This document shows, one piece after another, positions 33,024 through 39,904 of a stretch of 44,120 nt of DNA. Every line of letters starts with the position of its first letter. The first letter of the stretch is position 1. The notes beneath the pieces were generated by a model. The model had not been told where the DNA came from. It was given only the letters and a program-made list of their open reading frames with translations, and ran no database searches. The stretch comes from a virus. The translations under genes and the position numbers were made by a program. The DNA is taken from positions 1-44,120 of the IMG/VR virus record IMGVR_UViG_3300032285_002887; one strand, given 5' to 3'.

Positions 33024-34961
33024 ATGCCAACCCTGGTTGACATTCCAAATGTCGGAGAAGTCGAATTCCCTGACGGGATGAACGAGGCAGACATTACGGC
33101 GGCAATTCACAAAATATCGCTGCCGGCTGCGCAAGAAAGCGATCCATCCGATTTGCTTGCATCCGATGGTTTCAATTTTTTTGGCCGCAGGGAGCCTGTT
33201 CCTCGCGCTCCGCAGGCAACATCAACAGTCGGTCAAATTGCTTCCGGAATCTACAACGGCGCTGTCGCGCCGGCGCTGGAATTCATGGCTTCTCCTACAG
33301 GAATGGCAACCGCCGCCGTTCCTGCGCTTGGCCCAGCCGTTGCCCGTGGTGCGGCTGCGATTATGACGCCGCTGATGGCAAAAACCGCCATTCAGCACGG
33401 AGCGCAGGCGGTACAACAAATCCAAAATCCCAATGCCACCCTTCAAGAGAAGATAGAACCGGCTGCCGGAGCCGCTGCTGACGCAGCGATGGCGCTAGGG
33501 GTCGGTTTGCACGCTTCCAAACCCCTAAAATTACCTACCAATGTCACCCGAAGAGAAAATACAGCGCAAGCGGCAAGTGTGGGTGAAGGCGAGCAAGAAT
33601 TACAAATACCACGCAATTCAACTGATGGGTCAATACAAGATATTTCACGGTTGCCAGATGTGCGGGGAGAACGAGATTCCGGAGGCGCTGGATTACCATC
33701 ATCTGAATCCCAAGGACAAGAAATTTACCTTGAATCGCCAGGGTCGACAGGTATCCAGGAAGAGGTTGTTGGAGGAAATCCGGAAATGCGTGATTCTGTG
33801 CGCGAATTGCCACAGGAAACATCACGCGGGGAAATTGAAATTACCCAAGAATCTGCTCCGCGTACAATTAACACGGTTGGAGAAGGCCAGCTTTTTAGAG
33901 ATAATGAAATTCCCTTTAATCTCGCTGGTGAAACAGACGGTACGGCAGCAGTCGCCTCAGAAGCGGAAGCTCTAAAAGCCCAAGAGGCCGCCAAGGCGGA
34001 ACAAGATGCCGCCCAGGTCAAAATGTTTGAGGAACCGCAGCAGCCGGCGGTTGATGTAAAAACAGAGCAACCAAGCCCTGTTGTTGATCAAAAAGACCCG
34101 CTTTTGTCTGCGCTTGACGCAGACATGCAGACGGCCAGGGACGCCAAAGATACCAAGCGTCTAAACGCGCTGGCGGCATTGAAGATCAACTACCGATTGG
34201 GCAAGAAGCCGGCCATCAAAAAGCTCCAAGATACCTACGGCGAGGATGCGCAGCAGCCGACGTTGACGATGAATAAAAAGAGCGCGGCCAAACCCATGAC
34301 CAAAATGCAATTGTTCATGGAGGGGCCGGTTGCAAAGTTTGTCATCGAAAATGGCGGTTTCATGTCTCCCGCCGAAGCCAGAAAAGTGAAAGGCCGTGAA
34401 TGGTGGGATGCTACCGGAAAAGGCATGTATGAGGCGCTTGGCCGCATCCCGCCGGCATACGGAAGGCTGATTTTCAAAAAGGGAGGCAACGCTAGCACTC
34501 CGGACGACTTGATGAGTTCCGTGGGAATCCAAGATGCTTCAGGCGCTATAAGCGAATCACCATTTGGCCCCCAGGACACGCACCATGAGTTGCTGGCGCG
34601 GCTGATGGATGAAATCGAATCAGCCAAAGGTGGTAAATCGGCCCGTGGCGTCACGGCTGGCCTGAAGTCATACGATCAATACATAGATGAACAGTCCGCG
34701 CAGTCGCAGGAAATTGCAGACACCAAAGGATTAGACCTAAGCGTGGATGATCTGTCCCCTGGCGATACAATACGGCTTCCGTCTGATAGCGGCGGAGGAA
34801 TGGCTCAAGTCATGCAGGTTGACCCCGAAGGCAATGTTACGATTTCCATTCCTCACGGCGGCAAGACAAAGATGATAACGCTCCCATCCGGCCATACCAT
34901 TAAAGCCGCCGACTACATCAGAGGCGCTGAACGCGATTTGGGTAGTAGCGAGCCATTCTGA
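33024..34961 (+). CDS. Last ejection-type virion protein, 645 aa, with an HNH gene inside it
   Basis: The N-terminus reads MPTLVDIPNVGEVEFPDGMN, an anchor motif also present in the collagen-like fibre (P-x-G-E-V-x-F-P). A Gly/Ala/Pro hydrophobic stretch follows (residues about 70-135). Residues about 173-317 are low-complexity, acidic and Gln/Gly/Ser-rich because the same bases encode an HNH endonuclease in the +1 frame. The C-terminal part is compact: FVIENGGFMSPAEARKVKGR, DTHHELLARLMDEIESAKGG, then LSPGDTIRLPSDSGGG. Terminators follow the stop. The protein may tolerate the insert as a disordered linker. Confidence 0.68.
   Translation: MPTLVDIPNVGEVEFPDGMNEADITAAIHKISLPAAQESDPSDLLASDGFNFFGRREPVPRAPQATSTVGQIASGIYNGAVAPALEFMASPTGMATAAVPALGPAVARGAAAIMTPLMAKTAIQHGAQAVQQIQNPNATLQEKIEPAAGAAADAAMALGVGLHASKPLKLPTNVTRRENTAQAASVGEGEQELQIPRNSTDGSIQDISRLPDVRGERDSGGAGLPSSESQGQEIYLESPGSTGIQEEVVGGNPEMRDSVRELPQETSRGEIEITQESAPRTINTVGEGQLFRDNEIPFNLAGETDGTAAVASEAEALKAQEAAKAEQDAAQVKMFEEPQQPAVDVKTEQPSPVVDQKDPLLSALDADMQTARDAKDTKRLNALAALKINYRLGKKPAIKKLQDTYGEDAQQPTLTMNKKSAAKPMTKMQLFMEGPVAKFVIENGGFMSPAEARKVKGREWWDATGKGMYEALGRIPPAYGRLIFKKGGNASTPDDLMSSVGIQDASGAISESPFGPQDTHHELLARLMDEIESAKGGKSARGVTAGLKSYDQYIDEQSAQSQEIADTKGLDLSVDDLSPGDTIRLPSDSGGGMAQVMQVDPEGNVTISIPHGGKTKMITLPSGHTIKAADYIRGAERDLGSSEPF
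33541..33975 (+). CDS. HNH endonuclease overprinted in the virion gene, 144 aa
   Basis: The motif set is complete: C38-x2-C41 (CQMC), LDYHHLNP with the catalytic His at 53/54, a Lys-rich loop, EIRKCVILCANCHRKHH with C83, C87, C90, Asn89, His91 and His95. The Cys residues bind the structural zinc and His/Asn/His form the ββα-metal nuclease site. The gene starts at ATG 33541 after an A/C-rich leader (AAAATTACCTACCA). An in-frame TAA lies at 33526, so it cannot be reached by frameshift from upstream. The last 45 residues (from about LKLPKNLLRV) look like trailing sequence from the surrounding gene. It is probably a free-standing homing endonuclease. Confidence 0.85.
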   Translation: MSPEEKIQRKRQVWVKASKNYKYHAIQLMGQYKIFHGCQMCGENEIPEALDYHHLNPKDKKFTLNRQGRQVSRKRLLEEIRKCVILCANCHRKHHAGKLKLPKNLLRVQLTRLEKASFLEIMKFPLISLVKQTVRQQSPQKRKL

Positions 34962-34988
34962 CCGGATTGCGCTCCGGCCAACAAGCAT

Positions 34989-35008
34989 CTGTCTGAAATT
35001 GCAGACAG
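34989..35008 (+). terminator. Short hairpin after the late operon
   Basis: CTGTCTG and CAGACAG pair perfectly around AAATTG. With CCGG-x8-CCGG (34962-34977) and GCCC-TCCTT-GGGC (35024-35036), it makes a run of small stems between the last late gene and the terminator. No long T-run follows this one. Confidence 0.35.
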
Positions 35009-35054
35009 AATTGCTGTCCTGGTAGCCCTCCTTGGGCGTTTCCTCCCTAGACTT

Positions 35055-35087
35055 GGGTCGGGCCAACATTGGTCCGGCCCATTTTTT
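35055..35087 (+). terminator. Intrinsic terminator of the late operon
   Basis: GGGCC (35060-35064) can pair with GGCCC (35076-35080), or GGGCCAA with TTGGTCC inside it. ATTTTTT (35081-35087) follows directly. It lies 94 bases beyond the stop of the last late gene. Confidence 0.75.
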
Positions 35088-35161
35088 ATGCAAAAAATCG
35101 CGTCGTTGGTGGTTGTTGATGGTCACGGCAAACGCGCAAAACGGGCATTCAGCGCAACAAA

Positions 35162-35187
35162 AAACCCCGCCATTTCTGGCGGGGTTT
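35162..35187. terminator. Intrinsic terminator of the decoration-like gene, works both ways
   Basis: AAACCCCGCC and GGCGGGGTTT form a perfect 10-bp stem around ATTTCT. On the minus strand TTTTTTGTTG follows, ending the gene at 35210. On the plus strand it backs up the late terminator. The stretch 34962-35209 holds terminators and no supported gene. Confidence 0.85.
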
Positions 35188-35209
35188 CCTTGATTCTGCT
35201 TTGCAGCGA

Positions 35210-36124
35210 TTAGCCGGCGAACTGGCTGGCACCAGGGAAGTCGATGTCGGGAAGAGCAACGAGCAGCTGATAGGCGCGGGATCCGTTAGGAGCGCTGTTC
35301 GGGGCGTAGGTTCCACGAACGTCGCCGGTGGAGCCGGTGGCGAGCGTGGTGTCTCCGCCCTTGAAAGTTCCAGCCGTTCCGGCAACTGCACCGTCAACGA
35401 TCTCGCGGACGATGAATCCGGATCCGCCGCTGGTTCCGCCGTTCAAGAAGAAGGGAAGACCAAGGACGGCACCGTATCCGATGCTGGTGCTGTTTCCAGA
35501 CAGCGAGGCGCTGGTGGTGACAGACGTGACGGTCTTGAAGGCCTTGGCTCCGGTTCCAGAAGTAGCGGCAGACAGGGCAATGACCTCGACGAGCTTGGCA
35601 CCATAAACATCGGTTCCGGTGACGGTGATGTTCGTGGTGACGCTGGAAGTTGCCGTGACCGTGATGTTGCGGGGGACATCAAGGGTGACAGTCGTGCTGA
35701 CAAGGCTGAAGGCAGCAGCAGCGCCAGGAGTAGCGCCAGTAGCAACACCAGCAGCAGCGGCAGCGGCAGGGCTGCCAAGGCTGATAAGCTCAATACGGGG
35801 GCGAACCACCGTACCGTTAAGCTGGGCTTTCTGAGCATAGATGTCAGGCATGGTGTCTCCACCGATCTGCTCAAGCTGGAAGGAGTAGCTGGATCCTGCG
35901 GTCCAGGTAACGCCAGACACAGGAGTCAGGGTGACAGACGTATTGGCAGACGAGCTAACGGCAAAATCCTTGGGGGCCGTGTAGATCGACTGATTGATGG
36001 CGATCTGCTGATTAGCGCCACTCTTGAAAACGCCCCAGGTAAGACCGTTGGGGAGCGTCAAGGTGAGCGCGTTGGAGTTATTTACGTCACTCGCAAGAGT
36101 GCCGGAGAGGATTTGAAACGACAT
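35210..36124 (-). CDS. Head decoration-like virion protein, 304 aa
   Basis: The product starts MSFQILSGTLASDVNNSNAL. It is very rich in Thr, Ser, Val, Ala and Gly and almost wholly beta-structured, with few charges and no Cys. Codons are strongly biased to C-ending forms, as in the capsid gene, so high expression is likely. It stands alone on the minus strand with its own palindromic upstream site and terminator. Such genes often encode capsid decoration proteins or surface fibres, but no family is certain. The leader is AATTCAACAACAACCC. Confidence 0.6.
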   Translation of the reverse strand: MSFQILSGTLASDVNNSNALTLTLPNGLTWGVFKSGANQQIAINQSIYTAPKDFAVSSSANTSVTLTPVSGVTWTAGSSYSFQLEQIGGDTMPDIYAQKAQLNGTVVRPRIELISLGSPAAAAAAGVATGATPGAAAAFSLVSTTVTLDVPRNITVTATSSVTTNITVTGTDVYGAKLVEVIALSAATSGTGAKAFKTVTSVTTSASLSGNSTSIGYGAVLGLPFFLNGGTSGGSGFIVREIVDGAVAGTAGTFKGGDTTLATGSTGDVRGTYAPNSAPNGSRAYQLLVALPDIDFPGASQFAG

Positions 36125-36150
36125 ATTTCTCTAATTTTTGGGTTGTTGTT

Positions 36151-36174
36151 GAATTGCGATTGTTGACGCAATTC
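36151..36174. promoter_or_regulatory. Operator-like palindrome before the decoration gene
   Basis: GAATTGCG and CGCAATTC form a perfect 8-bp inverted repeat around ATTGTTGA, 27 bases before the ATG on the minus strand. An AT-rich stretch (TTTTAATTATTCG, 36190-36202) lies upstream and may serve as the -10 or an UP element. It may also form an mRNA hairpin in the leader. The gap 36125-36296 has no supported gene. Confidence 0.5.
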
Positions 36175-36296
36175 CAAGGGTATGCGGCTTTTAATTATTC
36201 GCGCAAGCCATTTTTTTGAAATTTACCGCATTGCGCAGGTGTTCGGGAGCATACCTATCTCCCACTCGTTTTCTATTTCGTGCGGTTGGAAGTGTT

Positions 36297-37430
36297 TCAC
36301 GGGTTGGTGATCTGTTCGACGGCTTGGATCCTTTTGCCAATCCAGGCCATCACGGGAACGGCCATTGAGTTGCCGAGAGCCTTGTATCGAGGCCCGTCCG
36401 GCGTTGATTTTCCCTTTGGTCGGATGTCGGTGTAATTGTCGGGGAAACCTTGGAGGCGTTCGCACTCAACCGGGGTCAGGCGTCGGACGGCCATTCGGTG
36501 ATTGATGATCGGCTGACCTCTGCCTGTTCCATCTTCGAAAGCGTCAAAACCTTCAGCCTTCAGCGTGTGGGTCGTGTCTCCCGTGATGCAAGTTGGTTGG
36601 GAAATCAGCGTGTCGGCCTTCGTGATGCTGTCTTGTGAGCGTAGAGTTGCGGCCTTCCCCTCGGCGTCCATCCAGTAACCGTGACCAGAGCAAACGGATG
36701 CCACCAGATCGGTTGCGTCCTTGTAGTCCCTGGCCTTCATCGCTGAAGCCGTGCCATCGTCCGAATACTCACCGAAAGCAACCATCCGAGCGGTTATTGT
36801 ATTTGACCCGCCACCGAGCGCAGAGCTTGGCCGAGCGCAGGCGGTAACTCCTTTCCCCTTTTCTCGGCTCGGCGCAGAATGCCCTGACAGGCTCGCGCGC
36901 TCAAAAAGAACCGCCGCGGCACGTCGCCAGTCTCCAGCGTATCCGACAACAAACACGCGACGCCTTCGCTGGGCCACTCCGAAGTATTGAGCGTCAAGAA
37001 CCCTGTAGGCGAACCCATACCCGAGTTCCGCCAGCCCTCCGAGGAAGGTTCCAAAAGTTTTTCCTCCGTCAATGGACAGGACGCCGGGGACATTCTCCCA
37101 GACCAACCATCGGGGCCGTAGGCGGTCAGCAAGACCAAGGAATCCGAGGGTGAGGTTACCACGAGGGTCATCCAATCCTTTTCGGAGTCCGGCGATAGAG
37201 AAGGCTTGGCAGGGGGTTCCTCCGACCAAAAGGTCGATTGGCTCGTATTGTCCAGAAGCGATAGTTGTGAAGTCTCCATGAAGTGGGGTCGTTGGGTAGT
37301 GATGTTGCAGGGTTTGGCGTGGGAAGTTTTCGATCTCGGAAAAGAAAGCCGGTTTCCAGCCTAGCGGATGCCAAGCAACGGTTGCGGCTTCAATCCCAGA
37401 GCAGACACTTCCGTATGTGATGGGTTTCAT
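36297..37430 (-). CDS. DNA (cytosine-5) methyltransferase, 377 aa
   Basis: The enzyme transfers methyl from S-adenosylmethionine to C5 of cytosine. Motif I is YGSVCSGIEAATVAWHPLGW, motif IV GGTPCQAFS with the catalytic Cys, motif VI WENVPG, motif VIII QRRRRVFVVG, motif IX RRLTPVECERLQGFPDNY, and motif X ALGNSMAVPVM. The target recognition region lies between VIII and IX (about 190-310). ATG 37430 is chosen because AAGGG lies seven bases upstream; an ATG at 37472 would add 14 residues before the conserved start. There is no restriction partner nearby, so it is likely an orphan that protects phage DNA. Confidence 0.92.
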   Translation of the reverse strand: MKPITYGSVCSGIEAATVAWHPLGWKPAFFSEIENFPRQTLQHHYPTTPLHGDFTTIASGQYEPIDLLVGGTPCQAFSIAGLRKGLDDPRGNLTLGFLGLADRLRPRWLVWENVPGVLSIDGGKTFGTFLGGLAELGYGFAYRVLDAQYFGVAQRRRRVFVVGYAGDWRRAAAVLFERASLSGHSAPSREKGKGVTACARPSSALGGGSNTITARMVAFGEYSDDGTASAMKARDYKDATDLVASVCSGHGYWMDAEGKAATLRSQDSITKADTLISQPTCITGDTTHTLKAEGFDAFEDGTGRGQPIINHRMAVRRLTPVECERLQGFPDNYTDIRPKGKSTPDGPRYKALGNSMAVPVMAWIGKRIQAVEQITNP

Positions 37431-37439
37431 TTGATGGCC

Positions 37440-37469
37440 CTTGTACCCTACGGCCTGTTGGGCAGTCAA
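37440..37469 (-). promoter_or_regulatory. Candidate promoter of the methyltransferase
   Basis: On the minus strand TTGACT (37464-37469) is followed after 18 bases by TACAAG (37440-37445). The -10 overlaps the likely SD, so the leader would be very short. An A-tract block (37471-37489) upstream is shared with the opposing early promoter and could act as an UP element for both. Confidence 0.4.
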
Positions 37470-37493
37470 CAAAAACTTTTTTCAAAAAAATCC

Positions 37494-37521
37494 TTGGCAT
37501 GTCGGCTACATCCTGTATGGT
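37494..37521 (+). promoter_or_regulatory. Candidate early promoter
   Basis: TTGGCA (37494-37499) is followed after 16 bases by TATGGT (37516-37521), with A/T tracts just upstream. The spacer holds ACATCCTGT (37508-37516), also present in the candidate promoter of the left minus operon. It would drive the Cro-like gene and the replication operon. Confidence 0.5.
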
Positions 37522-37573
37522 GCCAACCGTCGGCCACCAAACCGACAACAAAGCATCAACCGAACCAACCACA

Positions 37574-37831
37574 ATGCCAGACTTGAACATTGATCCACAA
37601 AAGACGCTCGCCGTTTTAGGGGGTCGTGCCGCCACCTGGAGAAGGCTTGAGAAAGCCGGCTTCTCGCTGGGAATCAAGACCATTGAGAAATGGGTGGAGA
37701 GGGGAAACATTCCGACCAATCGGATTGCGCAGATCGCCATTTGCGCCCGTGAGGACGGAAGGCCCATCAACATCTATGACCTCATTGTTGGCATGACACC
37801 CACAATGGCAAAAAACCAAACCAACCAATGA
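37574..37831 (+). CDS. Cro-like helix-turn-helix protein, 85 aa
   Basis: The product starts MPDLNIDPQKTLAVLGGRAA and continues TWRRLEKAGFSLGIKTIEKW, with VERGNIPTNRIAQIAICARE as the recognition end. The pattern I-x-x-W-x-x-R-G-x-I-P-x-x-R is usual for small Cro/YdaS-like DNA-binding proteins. It is the first gene of the early operon and lies divergent from the methyltransferase, a usual place for an early switch regulator. The start is set by the leader CGAACCAACCACA. Its C-terminal NQTNQ is encoded by the leader of the next gene. Confidence 0.7.
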   Translation: MPDLNIDPQKTLAVLGGRAATWRRLEKAGFSLGIKTIEKWVERGNIPTNRIAQIAICAREDGRPINIYDLIVGMTPTMAKNQTNQ

Positions 37832-38247
37832 ACGAGAAAATAAACAATATGCCCCTGACGCAGCTTCGGGATATGGCGGAAAATATTTCCAGCGCCATTT
37901 CCGATTGCCAGGCCGAACTCAAGCAAATCGAAAGCGAGATCCTGCGCCGTTATCGCGGCACGCTCGACAAGATTCTGTCTGAACGTCACCAGGAGTACGG
38001 TGACGCAACGATTGAAGTCGATGACGTGAAGCTGAAGCTGGGAATCTCCAAAACGGTTTCCTGGGACAGCGAGAAGCTGAAGGAAATCGCAGCCACGTTG
38101 GATCCTGAATTGCAGGCCACGTTGTTCACCGTCAAGGTTTCCATCCCTGAGCGTAAATGGGACGACATTTCCCATACCCAGGAAGGGAGAATCTTGGCAA
38201 CTGCCAGAACCGTCAAATACAGCGAACCAAAGGTAGCATTCAAATGA
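37828..38247 (+). CDS. Hypothetical protein, 139 aa, with N-terminal coiled coil
   Basis: The product starts MNEKINNMPLTQLRDMAENI. Residues 10-60 are a coiled coil (DCQAELKQIESEILRRYRGT); the rest is alpha/beta (ATIEVDDVKLKLGISKTVSW … RKWDDI). Proteins of this shape occur early in recombination operons of phages, sometimes called Gam-like or siphovirus accessory proteins, but no firm family is given. The ATG overlaps the Cro-like stop (ATGA) and its own stop overlaps the next start. Confidence 0.65.
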   Translation: MNEKINNMPLTQLRDMAENISSAISDCQAELKQIESEILRRYRGTLDKILSERHQEYGDATIEVDDVKLKLGISKTVSWDSEKLKEIAATLDPELQATLFTVKVSIPERKWDDISHTQEGRILATARTVKYSEPKVAFK

Positions 38248-38381
38248 TCCTCACGGACGTTTTCTTCTCCGTATTCGTTGCAAATTTCTTGACCATCGCT
38301 TTGATCGGAATGATTTATAGCGTTTCCACTTTGATCAGGATCAACCTGATCGAAAACCAAACCAACCAGAACCATGATTAA
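38244..38381 (+). CDS. Tiny membrane protein, 45 aa
   Basis: The product is MILTDVFFSVFVANFLTIAL followed by IGMIYSVSTLIRIN, a single long hydrophobic helix, then a polar tail ENQTNQNHD encoded by the leader of the next gene. It starts inside the preceding stop (ATGA) and ends inside the next gene. It may be an inner-membrane effector in early infection; the function is unknown. Confidence 0.65.
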   Translation: MILTDVFFSVFVANFLTIALIGMIYSVSTLIRINLIENQTNQNHD

Positions 38382-39222
38382 AATAATCAAGGCCGACGAA
38401 CGTATCGCGGCCAACACCAAAATCAACATTGCCCTGTTCGGCCCGTCCGGAGTCGGCAAGACCACACAGGCCCGCACCCTGGACGCTGAGACAACCCTGT
38501 TCCTTGACCTGGAGGCCGGCACGCTGGCCATTCAGGACTGGAACGGTGATGTCATCGACATCCGCAAGACGGCGCAGAGCATGAATGCCCATCCCTGGGA
38601 GATTGCCCGCGCCCTGGCTTGCCTTGTTAGCGGACCAGACCCCACCGACGCAGACGGTCCCTACAGCCGCCAGGCTTATGAGGCTTACGCGAAGGCGCTG
38701 GGCGCTGATCCGTCGATGCTCGACAAATACACAACTGTCTTTGTCGATTCCATCACGGTCGCTTCCCGCCTGGCGTTTGCCTGGTCGCAGAAGCAGCCGG
38801 AATCATTTAGCGACAAGACCGGCAAGCCCGACACGCGCGGAGCATACGGCCTTCTTGGCCGCGAAATGATCCGCTGGCTTACCAATCTTCAGCATTGCCC
38901 CAAGGACATCATCCTTGTCGGCATTCTGGACAGCGAGCAGGACGACCTGAAGCGCTGGGTACATACGCCGCAGGTCGAAGGTTCAAAGACCGGACGGGAA
39001 CTGCCTGGAATCTTTGACCAGGTTGTCACCCTGACGACTTTGAACACCGAAGACGGCAAGCCATATCGCGCTTTTGTCTGTCAGCAGCAGAATAGTTGGA
39101 ACTATCCCGCCAAGGACCGTTCCGGCCGTCTGGAAATGATCGAACCGCCCGACCTGGGAAGCCTTATCAAGAAAATCCGCACCGGCAAGCGCCTGGATGC
39201 GAGCATCACCACTTCCCTGTAA
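38374..39222 (+). CDS. Sak4-like RecA-fold ATPase, 282 aa
   Basis: Walker A is FGPSGVGKTTQ at about 22-32, a Walker B-like strand is YTTVFVDSITVASR near 115-130, and a DIILVGI strand with a following Asp/Glu-rich region completes a small RecA-like core. Phage Sak4 and AAA_24 proteins of this size catalyse strand annealing or exchange with a partner ssDNA-binding protein, and the next gene is probably that partner. The ATG follows ACCAAACCAACCAGAACC. Confidence 0.82.
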   Translation: MIKIIKADERIAANTKINIALFGPSGVGKTTQARTLDAETTLFLDLEAGTLAIQDWNGDVIDIRKTAQSMNAHPWEIARALACLVSGPDPTDADGPYSRQAYEAYAKALGADPSMLDKYTTVFVDSITVASRLAFAWSQKQPESFSDKTGKPDTRGAYGLLGREMIRWLTNLQHCPKDIILVGILDSEQDDLKRWVHTPQVEGSKTGRELPGIFDQVVTLTTLNTEDGKPYRAFVCQQQNSWNYPAKDRSGRLEMIEPPDLGSLIKKIRTGKRLDASITTSL

Positions 39223-39244
39223 CCCAAAAACCAACAACAACACT

Positions 39245-39832
39245 ATGTTCAGCCCTACCTCCGGAGCATCACAGGCTCCTTCCCTGATCCCCAACGGCAC
39301 GCTTGCTTTCGCTATTGTGAAGGTCCGCGGCCTCAAGCAGTCCAAGTCCACCAACGGCGAGTACGCCGATCTGGAAATCACCTTGGATGGCGGAGATTTC
39401 AACGGCCGCAAGGTCTTTGAGATGATGGCCAACCCGCTCGACAACAATAACAGCGAAGCATGGCGCAATATGGCGATTGCCAATTTGACGCGCATGTTTG
39501 AGTCGGCCGGAATCTTTAAGCCGGAAAACCCTGAAACCTACAATCAGTTTAACGGGCAATCGTTCCTTACGATTTGCCAATTCCTTGATGGAGCGCGAAT
39601 CTCCATTAAGGTCAAAGTTGAACAGGACAAGAGCGGCGCATACCCCGACAAGAACAAGGTCGGTGAATACCTTTCGCCCAACCCTCAGTCCGGTGGACAT
39701 AGCGGCTGGAAGAAGCTGGCCGAAGGCAATGCCGGAGCGTCTGCACAGGCCCGCGGAAATGCGTTTGGTTCGCCAGCGAGTGCGCCGGCTCCTGCCGGAG
39801 CGCCTGGGTGGCTCAACGCTCCCAAGAACTAA
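39245..39832 (+). CDS. DUF669-like ssDNA-binding protein, 195 aa
   Basis: The core includes LAFAIVKVRGLKQSKSTNGE and YADLEITLDGGDFNGRKVFE, an OB-fold-like stretch, followed by NLTRMFESAGIFKP and SFLTICQFLDGARISIKVKV. A Gly/Ala/Pro/Ser-rich linker follows, and then a short C-terminal end. DUF669 proteins next to Sak4 or ERF recombinases are regarded as single-strand binding proteins. The leader is AACCAACAACAACACT. Its last residues are not acidic as in host SSB. Confidence 0.75.
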   Translation: MFSPTSGASQAPSLIPNGTLAFAIVKVRGLKQSKSTNGEYADLEITLDGGDFNGRKVFEMMANPLDNNNSEAWRNMAIANLTRMFESAGIFKPENPETYNQFNGQSFLTICQFLDGARISIKVKVEQDKSGAYPDKNKVGEYLSPNPQSGGHSGWKKLAEGNAGASAQARGNAFGSPASAPAPAGAPGWLNAPKN

Positions 39833-39839
39833 TTAGATT

Positions 39840-39904
39840 CGCACCAAAGGAGGGTGCGCGGACTATGGGTAGTTACACGAATCCGCGCACCCTTACCTTG
39901 GTGC
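39840..39904 (+). promoter_or_regulatory. Alternative hairpins around the genome's clearest Shine-Dalgarno site
   Basis: AAAGGAGGG (39846-39854) is a strong SD. It lies in the loop of CGCACC/GGTGCG (39840-39845 with 39853-39858). The right arm can instead pair as AGGGTGCGCGGA (39851-39862) with TCCGCGCACCCT (39882-39893), a perfect 12-bp stem with the ATG in its loop. A third stem, GCACC/GGTGC (39887-39891 with 39900-39904), competes with the second. So arms 1:2, 2:3 and 3:4 can form, as in attenuators. Confidence 0.6.

Noticed and set aside
33526-33541. Programmed frameshift joining the virion N-terminus to the HNH domain
   Set aside because: A TAA at 33526-33528 lies in the HNH frame just before its ATG, leaving only four codons for a slip, and no slippery site is seen there.
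35201-36166. Long plus-strand open frame (321 aa) opposite the decoration-like gene
   Set aside because: It is the mirror of a gene with strongly biased codons; the product is Gly/Ser/Arg low complexity, and terminators and a leader fit the minus strand.
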